Source: Hedera helix
Taxonomy: Eukaryota > Streptophyta > Magnoliopsida > Apiales > Araliaceae
NCBI GenBank assembly: GCA_947179155.2
Contig: OX359266.1
Location: 46,406,039-46,470,038, forward strand
Direction of reading: 5' to 3'
Length of the DNA stretch: 64,000 bases
Positions 1 through 9,844 of this stretch are shown here, in pieces. The first letter of the stretch is position 1; every line of letters begins with the position of its first letter. The notes under the pieces were generated by a model, which did not search any database, had not been told where the DNA came from, and was given only the letters and a program-made list of their open reading frames with translations. Position numbers and translations under genes: made by a program.

Positions 1-526
1 GGTTGTTGAGGATCTTGTAATAGTTTCGAATGTTGGACTTGAATCTCGGGACATATACCTCATCATTATCAAGGGATTGGGTGTTGGCGTGGTGACGACG
101 GTGGCTAATTTTCCAAGAAAAATAAGGGACCATGAGAGAGGAGTGGACTACGAGGCCAACAAGGTCATCAACCCATTGATAGTCACTAAAGGCATGGTGA
201 TCACATTCGTGGCCTATGACCCAAGCCCTAGTGAGGAGACAGCCTTGAACAACAATGTAAGCAACCCAACCCAAATAGTTGAGGGGACGAGGAAGGAGGT
301 CGATATAGTTAGTGGCCACATAATAGAGGGAGTAGGCCATGAGTAGATCTTGAATCAGATATCGGAAAGAGGTAACAAGAGACTTTTGAAAGCAATGAGG
401 TGGAATGGCTTTCTTTAGGTCTCCAATTGTGAATGGATGTTTTTCGTGAGGAGCACGTCGTAGGGCCTCGACTGCAGTCTTCATGCCATTAGGTGGTGGA
501 GCGGATATGCGGCCACCTGTACCCAT
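1..526 (-). CDS. Divergent FAD2-like desaturase, type C, copy 1 (partial, runs off the window)
   Basis: Only the first 175 codons lie in the window; the 3' part is to the left. Start is the ATG at 524-526, giving MGTGGR. The protein is a membrane-bound fatty acid desaturase of the FAD2 (microsomal oleate delta-12 desaturase) family, expected in the ER acting on acyl lipids. Histidine box 1 reads HECDHH (106-111) and box 2 HRRHH (142-146), so the di-iron ligands present here are kept; the Gly normally in box 1 is Asp. The sequence matches C-2 base for base in this part as far as I compared. Whether it shares the C-terminal nonsense codon of C-2 and C-3 cannot be seen. It diverges from B-1 across a 1.2-kb gap. 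Confidence 0.85.
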   Translation of the reverse strand, partial: MGTGGRISAPPPNGMKTAVEALRRAPHEKHPFTIGDLKKAIPPHCFQKSLVTSFRYLIQDLLMAYSLYYVATNYIDLLPRPLNYLGWVAYIVVQGCLLTRAWVIGHECDHHAFSDYQWVDDLVGLVVHSSLMVPYFSWKISHRRHHANTQSLDNDEVYVPRFKSNIRNYYKILNN

Positions 527-619
527 TTTACTTTGATCACTCCCCTTTGTGTGTTAAAATAAAAGATAAAGAGAGAGAATTGAGTTGGTGATGTTGGTCT
601 CAAGATCCTTCAAGTTCAC

Positions 620-628
620 TTATTTATA
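620..628 (-). promoter_or_regulatory. TATA box of C-1
   Basis: On the minus strand this reads TATAAATAA, about 95 bp upstream of the C-1 ATG. It is followed by GTGAACTTG, similar to the GTGAACTC that follows the TATA of the A genes, so the core promoters of A and C look homologous. Confidence 0.6.
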
Positions 629-1518
629 CTACGTATTCCATATTCCATATTCCATATTATTGTAGGGTCACTCGGCCACTACATACGTAATATTACATAA
701 AAAATTAGCCGTCCAGTAAGTGAGAGTTTAATTAAAGAGCGTCTGCGACTCATTACATGTGATTGGTGTTTGGTCTCTGAGTCATTCACAGTCTTCTTTG
801 GTTGCTGACTGAGCACTCCAATTTTTCCTGTCCTCATTGCTGGCTATATTTTATTTGTCTTGTACAACTCTTTTTAATTATTTATTCTATTCGATATCCA
901 AAATATATGATTAATACTTAATTTTCGAAATATGTTTCAAATATTATTAAAATTAATTAATGTTAAACAATTTAATTTTGAACAATACAAGTACAAAAAT
1001 TATAAATTATTTGAATAGAACTACTAATATGAGAGATTAATTATTTTTTAAAAGTTAAATTAATTGCAAAAAAATTATATTTAAAAAAATATTTTAAATT
1101 AACTTTGAAGAATCAATTTGCTACACTATTTTGGATTGAGGGATATATAATTTAAACTTTGGATGAATACTCCGGCAACAACTTAGTGCACCGACAGAGG
1201 TATTAAATTTTTGTCAAGTTATACACAAATTGAATTTTCTGCCACTTGTATAAAAAGATACCCTACTAGTTACTACCCATAAAAACTTTTATTAAAAACG
1301 AGCTCAATCAGGCAGTGGAATATTGTTCAAACATCCACCACATGTATACTTTGCTTTGTTCAAGACTATGTGAACTAACAATGGCGTGTTCTATTGAATA
1401 GTCAGTCTTTGCTGTACTAATTTGACTTAATTGGGAACGTAGAATTTTAGATTAAACTTAGACCCAGCCGATAGGTAGATGGAAGTTTGTGAGTATCTAG
1501 TGGTGGGCTCTGTAATGG

Positions 1519-1553
1519 CACGTGGTGTATATGCGATCAAGTAATATAAATAA
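1519..1553 (+). promoter_or_regulatory. G-box and TATA box of B-1
   Basis: A perfect G-box, CACGTG (1519-1524, context GGCACGTGGT), lies just upstream of a TATA box TATAAATAA (1545-1553), about 150 bp before the B-1 ATG. G-boxes bind bZIP and bHLH factors. A possible short 5'UTR intron (GT at 1618, AG at 1686-1687 after a pyrimidine-rich run) would fit the 5'UTR intron habit of FAD2 genes, but at about 70 nt it is near the lower size limit and is only inference. Confidence 0.5.
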
Positions 1554-1701
1554 AATGTATTACAAGTTCATCAAGTACTCAAAATTCAGGCAAGCCAAAG
1601 AGAGATTATAAGAGAAAGTAAATTAGTGTTGATATTGACGAAACAAAAGGCATATTATTTTGTTTATATTGCCTTTTGTCTCTGTAGGTCATATTTGGAA
1701 A

Positions 1702-2883
1702 ATGGGAAAAAGTGGTCGTATGCCGGTTAGCAGTGAGGGGAAGAAAATTGAAAGATATGACGATGATATTTTTCGGCAAGTTCCTCATGAAAAACCACCA
1801 TTCACTCTTACGGACATAAAGAAAGCCGTTCCATCGCATTGTTTCAACCGTTCTCTCATTCGCTCCTCCTTTTACCTCGTTTATGACCTGGCTATTTGCT
1901 TCCTCCTTTACTATATTGCCACAAGCTACATCCCTCTCCTTCCTAAGCCTCTCTTTTATTTGGCATGGACTGCTTATGTTTATGTTCAAGGTTGTTTCAT
2001 GTTCGTCGTGTGGGTTGTAGCCCATGAATGCGGCCACAGTTTTAGCGACTATCATTGGCTAAATGACTCTCTTGGTTTTGTTCTTCATTCTCTTCTCCTC
2101 GTTCCTTATTTTTCATGGAAAATTAGCCATTGTCGTCACCATGCTAACATCAATTCTCTTGACCGTGATGAAAATCACGTCCTTCGATTCAAGAACATAA
2201 TGCAATCCTATTACCATTACTTCAACAATCCACTTGGCCGAGTCTTCATCATTGCATTCACTCTTATCCTAGGATGGCCTTTGTACTTGATTGTAAACAT
2301 AGCCGGACGATCTTATGACCGATTTGCCAGTCACTTTGACCCCTACAGTTCTATTTACTCTGAACGTGAGCGGGCTCAAATCTTGTTGTTTGATATTGGT
2401 TTTCTTGCAGCTGGTTATGGGTTGTATCGAATCGCCCTAGTGAAAGGATTTTTATGGGTTAGGCTAGTATATGGAGCCCCGTTATATGTTGTAAACGGGT
2501 TTCTTGTAATGATCACTTTACTGCATCACACTCATCTTTCATTGCCTCACTACGATTCTTCCGAGTGGGACTGGTTGAGGGGAGCTCTAGCCACCATCGA
2601 TAGGGATTATGGAATTCTAAACAAAGTGTTCCATCACATAGCAGATACCCATGTGCTTCACCATTTGATCTCCACCATCCCACATTATCATGCTGAGGAG
2701 GCCACCAAAGCGAGAAAGCCAGTGTTGGGGGATTATTATCATTATGATGTCACTCCATTCGACAAGGTAATGTGGAGAGAAGCAAAGGAATGTCTTTATG
2801 TTGAGGAAGAGGAAGGCGAAAAGAGCAAATGTGTATACTGGTACAAAAACAAGCTCCAAGTTCAGCCCTCACAGGAGAATTAA
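1702..2883 (+). CDS. Divergent FAD2-like desaturase, type B, copy 1
   Basis: Encodes 393 aa from the ATG at 1702 (MGKSGRMPV); an open frame upstream has no ATG and is not counted. It is a FAD2-family ER membrane desaturase by its whole length, for example the SEWDWLRGALATIDRDYGIL stretch near residue 287. Key motifs are altered. Box 1 reads HECGHS (108-113), one codon shorter than HECGHHxFS. Box 2 is HCRHH (143-147), with Cys for the first Arg. Box 3 is HVLHH (317-321). Residue I150 falls at the Thr148 position of FAD2. The aromatic ER-retrieval motif YKNKL (381-385) is followed by eight extra residues because the ancestral TGA became CAA. G350 of the DGTP motif is Val. Polyadenylation signals AATAAA occur at 3000-3009. 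Open over its full length but possibly catalytically impaired. Confidence 0.85.
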   Translation: MGKSGRMPVSSEGKKIERYDDDIFRQVPHEKPPFTLTDIKKAVPSHCFNRSLIRSSFYLVYDLAICFLLYYIATSYIPLLPKPLFYLAWTAYVYVQGCFMFVVWVVAHECGHSFSDYHWLNDSLGFVLHSLLLVPYFSWKISHCRHHANINSLDRDENHVLRFKNIMQSYYHYFNNPLGRVFIIAFTLILGWPLYLIVNIAGRSYDRFASHFDPYSSIYSERERAQILLFDIGFLAAGYGLYRIALVKGFLWVRLVYGAPLYVVNGFLVMITLLHHTHLSLPHYDSSEWDWLRGALATIDRDYGILNKVFHHIADTHVLHHLISTIPHYHAEEATKARKPVLGDYYHYDVTPFDKVMWREAKECLYVEEEEGEKSKCVYWYKNKLQVQPSQEN

Positions 2884-4380
2884 TGCACTAGGATGTATTA
2901 GTGTTGAAAATACAACTCAACGTCGGTACAAGCTTAAATTGATTTTGATAGTTAGTCATATTTTTGTTTTGGGTGTTTTGGACCTTGGTTTTCTTGTGTA
3001 ATAAATAAAGCGTAGGGATATTCCTTCTTTGGTTCATTCCAACCCTTCAACATAGCGAAGGCATCGTAAGTGTAGAAACTTTTTTTGGCAATCTATGATA
3101 TTGATTGTGAGATGGATGTTCTGTATGCCACCGTGACGTGATCTTGTTATTATATTTTATAACTTTAATAAAATAAAACTCTTTTTAAAAATTCTTAAAC
3201 TTAAGCTTTAGTAACCTGATATATGCATAATTAATTGAGGCAATTATATTTTTTGAGATGACTTGAACTTGGTACGCACTTATAGATTCCCAAGTAGTTT
3301 CAGCTAAAGAGAAAAAAACACCACACTCCTAGAAAGAAATTGTAACTGTAAATTTATTAGCTTCCGCTAAAGAAAGAAATTATAATTGTAGGTGGCCTAT
3401 TAAAAAACACTACTAGAAATTGCATACTTAAGCTAACTACTAATAATACTAATATTCCTCTCAAATGTAACTTTACGCAGAATGGATAAATTGCATTTAC
3501 ACTATCAAATTAATGTTATAAAGGTAATATGACAGCTAGAACTCTAATATCATATTAAGTAACTAACTCGTATAACTATTATAAGGATGTACCAATAATA
3601 TATATTTTGCTAATGAATAATATGTATGAATAAAACTATGGGCGAAACTTCAGTTTTACTTATGCAGGTTTGTAACTGACATGACTGATGTATTGATTCC
3701 CCAGTTTGATTAACTAAACGCAATCCAAAAGGAAAAAAAATCAACAAATAAATTCTGTACTCTTACATACATGTCAAACTTTTGCCAACCTGATAAGTTA
3801 AACCAAACTGAACCAACGAACCTGACGGTTCAAACTTCCACACATTCAATTAATTTCGACAATGTTAGTCTTCTTTTAATTATATGAGTACATTATTTGT
3901 TAAGTTATTTTTGAGCAACTTGATACTTTTGCTATCATATTTTAATTAACAATTTTATAGACTTTTTTCACTGCATATATTACATTGCAGGCTCAATAAG
4001 AGACTAAGTAGAGTGATGATAGGAATTTTAGATGGGATAATTATATTTTACGAGTTTCTTATATATATTGATCTGATTAAAAATAGTTAGTCACAAAAAA
4101 AAAAAAGATTATAACATTTATTATTGTTAACGCCTAATTTTGTCCGCCACTGCAATTACCAACTAGTGAGTTACCTGCACTGGAAACAATCGTTAACAAT
4201 CCCTAAAACTGACGACGGCTTGGGCCGTTAGGGGATTATCCGGTGCTGCTGGAATAAGTTAATATTTAATAAAGAAGAATTATGTAACCTGTTTCTCCAC
4301 GCTCGTAGTCCTATTTATACTTTTAACATGGACTTTAACTATCCTAAACCACCAAGCCGCCCAAAAAGGGAGACTTGAAT

Positions 4381-4416
4381 GGCCCTACCCAAACATTGGG
4401 CCCTACCCAAACATTG
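4381..4416. repeat. 18-bp direct tandem duplication
   Basis: Two perfect head-to-tail copies of GGCCCTACCCAAACATTG. Unit 2 has the same doublet at 14833-14868, while units 3 and 4 have a single copy, so it marks the lineage of units 1 and 2. Confidence 0.85.
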
Positions 4417-4649
4417 GGCCCATCATAGTGTATAAAAAGAATTCAACCTTGACTGCACTCCTTAAATAATCTTAGGCCCACACCATATCCAAGGTTCAAT
4501 AAATTATATTTCAACATTGTCCCACACTCTCTTATTTATAAAATTTATAATAGGAGAGTATCACCATTTAATAAAATAACTAGATAAATTAGAAAAAGAC
4601 CAAAATACCCTTTTAACTGTCATGTTCACCAAATATCGTCGCTACAAGG

Positions 4650-4821
4650 AGTAATTATTCAGTGGTCCTGAGACACCGCCACGCGGTGCCCCAGGCTAAT
4701 TACATTTCCCTATTTCAGTGGGTCCAGAGCTACAAACAGCGGGACACCATTGAAATGGAGATATGTGACTGGCCTAAGGCACCACGTGGTGGTGCCCCAA
4801 GACCATTGAATAATTTTTCCA
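4650..4821. mobile_element. MITE-like inverted repeat, hAT-type 8-bp target duplication
   Basis: A 172-bp element whose two ends are imperfect inverted repeats of about 40 bp (AATTATTCAGTGGTC on the left, matching the reverse complement of the right end). It is flanked by the direct repeat CTACAAGG at 4642-4649 and 4822-4829. Eight-bp duplications are typical of hAT elements. It has no coding capacity. The same element sits at the same site in units 2, 3 and 4, so it predates the array. Confidence 0.65.
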
Positions 4822-6198
4822 CTACAAGGTAATCATTTCACCAAGAATGAGCTCTTAATAATGCCAAACACGAGCATGACTCTAAGAAGATTAATCAGTT
4901 TCATAACTTTATTTGAAACTTTGAAACTCAACTAATCACGAAAAGTCTCACACATACTTTCTCTTAGGTTATGTTTGTTTGTAAAAAAATATACTATGAA
5001 TTAGAATATTTACTTTAATTTAATATTACTTTGTATTATTTAATTATTTGATGATTATTAATCTCTTAATATTAGACTATTAGTCCCATAAAGTCATTTA
5101 ATAGCTTAAAATGAGGGAGACTATTAATTATAAATTTTTTATGAGATTATATAATCCCACTTAAATGGCCTTGGGAATGATAAAAGAAAATAGTCGATTT
5201 TATTTATAAAGAAATAGAAGATGAATAGAAGAATGAAAGTCGACACAAAAGAAGAGAGATAAAGGAGAAGAATTTTTTTTTATAAAGAAAATGAATTAAA
5301 TATCTATTTTAACTTTATTACTATATTAATTATTTTTTGTCACATAATTAATGATTTTAATTTTTAATTTTTTGGTATTTCCACGTAATAAAATAGTAAT
5401 TTTTTTTTTGTTTTTTGGTGTTTTGACTTTTTCCAATGCCACGTAGGAATTTTTAACGCGTGCTTAATTTTTTTAACAGAATGGTGTAATTCTAACATTT
5501 TTATTAGTTCAGTTAGTTAATCACTAATTTTTTGAATTTAATGACCTATTACATAAAATAGAACAAACTATAGTGGTATAAAAATTAATTTTGCCGAAAT
5601 AAAATATATATACTCAGCTCTAAGAGCAAGTAAGGTTTAGTTTTAAGTCCAAATTGTACGGCTAAAGAGCTGAGGACCAATTGGGCAATTTGAATAGTTG
5701 ATGTCCAGATTTAATTGGCTAACCTCGCACGTCAACATCGATGTGTTCATTTCGTTCTAAATAAATAAAAGTTACTATCAAGGATCCTCTCAATGTTTCC
5801 ATGTGGCTATATATTATTTGCACGAGCATGCATGAAATTAATTCATTTATGGGATTGAGTAATCTATTATACGTTTTGAACAGCATTTAACAATGCCAAA
5901 CCTGTATAGGTAACGTGCATGTTAATTAGCAACGGACAACATTAGCGGTGGGCTCTTATAAAATAAATAAAAACGTCAGGTATTTTATTTGTCGCCTCTT
6001 ATGAGGACTGAAAATAGTAAATATACACTAATACTGTATTGACTTAGCAGCCGATGAGGACTGAGATACTACTTCTTTGGGCGTTAGTCAAATACGACAT
6101 GCGAGTGGCGGGCGCTTAATTTGGGCTCTTCATTTCCATAGCCCATTATTGATTAGTTCTTTACTTCGGTTAGGTGGGTAGGTTGGTAGTAGCTTTGT

Positions 6199-6208
6199 TA
6201 TATAAATA
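6199..6208 (+). promoter_or_regulatory. TATA box of A-1
   Basis: TATATAAATA lies about 130 bp before the A-1 ATG and is followed by a purine-rich GA-repeat leader. An AG at 6317-6318 after a long CT-rich tract could be the acceptor of a 5'UTR intron. The nearest donor (GT at 6259-6260) would give only 60 nt, so I leave the leader unspliced. Confidence 0.55.
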
Positions 6209-6336
6209 GTGAACTCTTTATGTGGGAAATATCAGAGCAGTAACTGAACAAACAGAAAGTAATAGAAAGAGAGAGAGAGGCCAATATCCTCTTCTTTCTC
6301 TTCTTCCAAGTTTAGCAGGTCAATTCATAGGCTAAA

Positions 6337-7485
6337 ATGGGTGCCGGTGGCCGTATGTCCGATCCGCCTAATGGCAAGAAGACAGCAGCTGAGGCCCTTC
6401 GACGAGCTCCTCACGAGAAACCTCCATTCACAATAGGAGACTTAAAGAAAGCCATTCCAGCTCATTGCTTCCAAAAGTCTCTCGTCACATCTTTCCGATA
6501 CCTTATTCAAGATCTACTCATGGCCTACTCCCTCTACTATGTGGCCACAAATTATATCGACCTCCTCCCTCGTCCTCTCAACTATTTGGGCTGGGCTGCT
6601 TACATTGCCGTTCAAGGTTGTGTCCTAACCGGGGCTTGGGTCGTCGGCCACGAATGTGATCACCATGCATTTAGCGACTACCAATGGGTGGATGACCTTG
6701 TTGGCCTTGTTGTCCACTCTTCCCTCATGGTCCCTTATTTCTCCTGGAAAATTAGCCACCGTCGTCATCATGCCAACACTCAGTCTCTTGACAATGACGA
6801 GGTGTATGTCCCAAGATTCAAGTCCAATATCCGGAATTATTACAAACTCCTCAATAATCCACCTGGCCGAGTACTTGTTTGGATTACCACACTCCTTATA
6901 GGTTTTCCTTTATACTTGATGTTCAACGTTTCCGGACACAAGTATGAAAGGTGGACTTCCCATTATGATCCCCAGAGCCCACTTTACTCCGAACGTGAGC
7001 GTAAGGAGATCATTATTTCTGATGTTGCTATTCTCGCTGTCATCTATGGGCTATACCGTCTCGTATTGGCCAAAGGATTTGCATGGGTTTTCCTCGTGTA
7101 TGGTGGTCCACTCCTAGTTGTTAACGGTTGGTTCGTGTTGATCACCATACTCAATCACACTCACCCATCTTTGCCTTACTACGATTCCACCGAGTGGGAC
7201 TGGTTGAGGGGAGCTCTATGCACCGTGGACAGAGACTATGGAATTCTAAACAAGGTCTTCCATAACGTGTGTAATGCTCATGTCTGCCACCATATTTTCT
7301 CGATGATTCCACATTATCATGGACTGGAAGCAACAGAAGCAATGAAGCCGATATTGGGTGAATATTATCAATATGATGGAACTCCAATCCTGAAGGCAAT
7401 GTATAGAGAAATGAAGGAATGCATTTACGTCGAGAAAGATGAAGGTGAGACCAAAGGAGTCTACTGGTATAGAAGTAAGTTTTGA
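6337..7485 (+). CDS. Divergent FAD2-like desaturase, type A, copy 1
   Basis: A 382-aa single-exon protein, the usual FAD2 length, with box 1 HECDHH (105-110), box 2 HRRHH (141-145) and box 3 HVCHH (315-319) at FAD2 positions. Hydrophobic segments before box 1 and around 178-198 and 228-272 fit an ER membrane enzyme, and the C-terminus YRSKF (378-382) is an aromatic ER-retrieval motif. It differs from ordinary oleate desaturases at sites known to tune FAD2 outcome: G104, C295 and I324 (positions 104, 295 and 324 are among the desaturase/hydroxylase switch sites), plus Asp108 in box 1 and Cys317 before the HH of box 3. I infer a divergent activity (acetylenase, conjugase or hydroxylase type) or another substrate; the product cannot be told from sequence. 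All four A copies encode the same protein. Confidence 0.92.
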   Translation: MGAGGRMSDPPNGKKTAAEALRRAPHEKPPFTIGDLKKAIPAHCFQKSLVTSFRYLIQDLLMAYSLYYVATNYIDLLPRPLNYLGWAAYIAVQGCVLTGAWVVGHECDHHAFSDYQWVDDLVGLVVHSSLMVPYFSWKISHRRHHANTQSLDNDEVYVPRFKSNIRNYYKLLNNPPGRVLVWITTLLIGFPLYLMFNVSGHKYERWTSHYDPQSPLYSERERKEIIISDVAILAVIYGLYRLVLAKGFAWVFLVYGGPLLVVNGWFVLITILNHTHPSLPYYDSTEWDWLRGALCTVDRDYGILNKVFHNVCNAHVCHHIFSMIPHYHGLEATEAMKPILGEYYQYDGTPILKAMYREMKECIYVEKDEGETKGVYWYRSKF

Positions 7486-7753
7486 TGTGCCACTGAAAGC
7501 GAACCAAAAACCGCTGGAGGACCGGTTTCTGTACTTGTTAATTACTGCACGTTTTTCTTCTATTTTTTAAATTATTTTTTGTCTTCCATTACCTAGTAGC
7601 TTAATTAGGTGGTAAGCTTAAATTGTACTCGATCAGCAATATTCTTGTATATTAATGGGTTGAAACCATTATCTATCATGAATAATATATAAATTCTACA
7701 TGTCATCAGTTATTCAAGAATATCCTTTTGTGAATTACAGTTTCTAAACGTTT

Positions 7754-7954
7754 TCATTTGTCGTCAAATGCATGTTCTTTTGGCGAGGCCGGGAACATGG
7801 ATCCTAAAAAACGGAGCCCGGGGATGCCGGGAGTCGATAGCATGATGTGCGCCACCGGCTCAGTCGGTTTTTTCAATTTCTTCGGCTCATTTTTCAGTTC
7901 CTGAAGGTAATTAAAATAACGGTTAAACAGCGGAACATTTGGATAAGTTCTCAT
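7754..7954 (-). pseudogene. Unrecognised coding relic, unit 1
   Basis: A 66-codon minus-strand frame of noticeably higher GC than its surroundings. It starts MRTYPNVPLFNRYF, is rich in Lys and Pro in the middle (KNEPKKLKKPTEP) and ends in EHAFDDK. The same frame continues upstream (ITDGLKVL) to about 7996 but is broken by a TAG just before the ATG. This looks like a terminal exon of a decayed host gene. I do not recognise the family. It is kept intact in unit 2 and broken in unit 3. Confidence 0.4.
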
Positions 7955-8508
7955 CTTCTACAATACCTTTAAGCCATCAGTGATCACTCCTCCAAGAATT
8001 TAAGCACAAATCATGATGATAATAATGTTATTGGAATTGCATGGTATAATGATAGTTGTAAGGATAATCATTAATTTAGTTAGTGTTTATCTTGAATTAG
8101 GCTGCTTTCTCTATATATGTAACATGCACGTACTCGAGATTCATAATACAATTATATTCCTTTTCTCAATTCCAGGACGAAGGAAGTTGGGTCAGATTTG
8201 GCAATTTAATTTTCGATTTGTTTTCAATTTTCACCTCTTGGTTAAACTCGAGTTTTATTTTCAGTAACTAAGTTTTAGACTGATGCACATTACTATCTGA
8301 CATCTGTGGATATTTGTTTATATATTACCGTTATTGTTTGACAAAGTTTACAAGTCAAGCCACAGCAGTCAACATATTGCGTTATCTTATTGTGTTCGCG
8401 TGCATTCAGTACGTTGGGTTCACCTTTGCACTTTTAGCACATTTTACGTGTTCACTGGGCGTGCATTTTAGCACATTGTGTTTAATTTCTTTGCATTTTT
8501 AGTACATT

Positions 8509-8646
8509 ATGCTTGACACCTTCATTTTGCATTAGGTTTTTATTTATACATTGATTGATTTTATTTGCAGCAAGCTTATGCTTGACACCTTCATTTTGCA
8601 TTAGGTTTTTATTTATACATTGATTGATTTTATTTGCAGCAAGCTT
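8509..8646. repeat. 69-bp perfect tandem duplication
   Basis: Two adjacent identical 69-bp copies, each beginning ATGCTTGACACC and ending GCAGCAAGCTT. The corresponding site after A-3 (near 31346-31412) has a single copy, so the duplication arose in the ancestor of units 1 and 2. Confidence 0.95.
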
Positions 8647-9087
8647 AAAATTGTTTTTGCATGGGGGTAGTAGCATATATTATTAGTAGTTATGTTGGGT
8701 AAATTAATTTATGCGGGTTAATCATTTTTGGGTTATTTATTATATATGGGTTAATAATATATTATTTGGTTAATTAGTGGATTAGGTATTTTATTTGGGT
8801 AAGCAGTAAGGTTAATTTTATTCGATAAATTAGTGAGGTCAATAATTTTTTTTGGGTTAATTATTTCTAATTTTGGTTGATATGTTTGTATTTCACTACA
8901 TGATGTCTGCAGTACATTACTGATAAAATACATTCAAACCATATATATATACAAATCACAAGACACACACATGCCAAAATGTCCATAAAAAGGGCCACAT
9001 TTCTGATTAGTGTCCACGTGCTTACTTAAACATGAAAAAAATACATGTTTATAAAATTTGGTGACAAAATAGATGACAAAATATATC

Positions 9088-9153
9088 TCAATTATTAAAA
9101 AAATAGAGTCTGACACGGATATTCGTGTCAGACCTCACTTTTTAATTATTGAA
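9088..9153. repeat. Hairpin-forming inverted repeat
   Basis: Perfect 10-bp arms GTCTGACACG (9108-9117) and CGTGTCAGAC (9124-9133) flank a 6-nt loop. Weaker complementarity extends outward to about 30 bp on each side (TCAATTATT against its complement). It could be the end of a MITE or a small foldback element. The unit-3 counterpart near 31855 has a decayed right arm. Confidence 0.6.
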
Positions 9154-9844
9154 ATAGATGCAGTGTTTGCTTCTTCTTTTTTGCGTGTATGTAGTAGTGT
9201 CCGTCCACATTAATTATAAGTTTACTACATGAAAGAGAGGGGAAATAAAAACTGTGGTTAATTTTAATTGGACTTAATTGACCCTTTTTTATATATAATT
9301 ATGAACACCAAATCAGTGGCGTAATTTGAGTTATTAAAATAGAAGATATTAGATTATTTGTTATATTTATTGTTGGTAGATTCAGATTTATACATTTCTT
9401 TCTTATTATTATTATTTTTCATCTTCTAATTAGTTTAGTTAGTGTTTAATTGTAGTTAATCAACTATCTTTATTTTTAATTCGATTGAGATATATATTAA
9501 GGATACCTTAATATTAATTTAGTCTTAGTAAATTCAACATGTACTTGCCAATTCCTTAAAAAAAAACTATTTAAAATTTTCACATCAAGCATCATTGACC
9601 AAACAAAACAGTACTGGCCACAAGGAAATTATAGGTGGTACCAGAAGGATATTCTTCATATCAAGTGATTAGGAAGTTTGTTCGTGTTATAGGTAAGGGG
9701 TTTTAACCCATCAATGAACAAGATTTGATTGAATACAATGTAATCATACTGGCGGCTAAACTAATAGGAAATGGAAGGCAAATAGATAGTAATTTCAAAA
9801 GTGGCTCTTTGCTTTCTGGCAGCACATCAAAACTTGTTTCTGTA

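Larger units (their letters stand above)
527..1701. promoter_or_regulatory. Shared divergent promoter region between C-1 and B-1
   Basis: No gene is seen here. The region separates the start codons of C-1 (minus) and B-1 (plus) and is very AT-rich in the middle (about 880-1110). Each end carries its own TATA box. Short tandem ATTCCAT repeats sit near 640-660 beside the C promoter. The same layout recurs between C-2 and B-2, C-3 and B-3, and in decayed form between C-4 and B-4. Confidence 0.6.
2884..6198. other. B-1 to A-1 intergenic region
   Basis: No coding gene found. The first ~130 bp are the B-1 3'UTR. The stretch 4125-4540 contains a minus-strand TATAAATAG (about 4311-4320) and ends resembling TGTT...AACA, so it may be an old solo LTR, but I found no matching target duplication. 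The hAT-like MITE at 4650-4821 is described separately. The remainder is AT-rich, with long T and A runs around 5270-5420. Confidence 0.6.
7486..9844. other. A-1 to C-2 convergent intergenic region
   Basis: It contains the A-1 3'UTR, a GC-richer coding relic on the minus strand (about 7754-7996), a 69-bp tandem duplication, a hairpin near 9120, and a run of GGGTTAAT-like repeats between about 8695 and 8875. No other gene is visible. Confidence 0.6.

Noticed and set aside
77..346. 89-codon plus-strand open frame, repeated at 10529-10798
   Set aside because: It is the antisense shadow of the C coding sequence; its sequence follows the complementary strand of the histidine-box region.
1660..1701. 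Upstream extension of B by 14 codons (407 aa)
   Set aside because: The extension starts at TTG, not ATG, and lies in the 5'UTR next to a possible splice acceptor. The family start MGxxGRM is at 1702.
1606..2055. 149-codon minus-strand frame over the B 5' end
   Set aside because: Antisense shadow of B and its leader; no family features and no start context.
4125..4540. Possible solo LTR or TRIM relic in the B-to-A intergenic DNA
   Set aside because: The ends look LTR-like and a minus-strand TATA is present, but no target duplication or primer site could be matched.
7151..7507. 118-codon minus-strand frame across the A 3' end, present in all A copies
   Set aside because: Antisense shadow; its conservation follows from conservation of A.
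8695..8875. GGGTTAAT-like repeats as a telomere-type or regulatory array
   Set aside because: The motif spacing is irregular and does not match the plant telomere repeat TTTAGGG.
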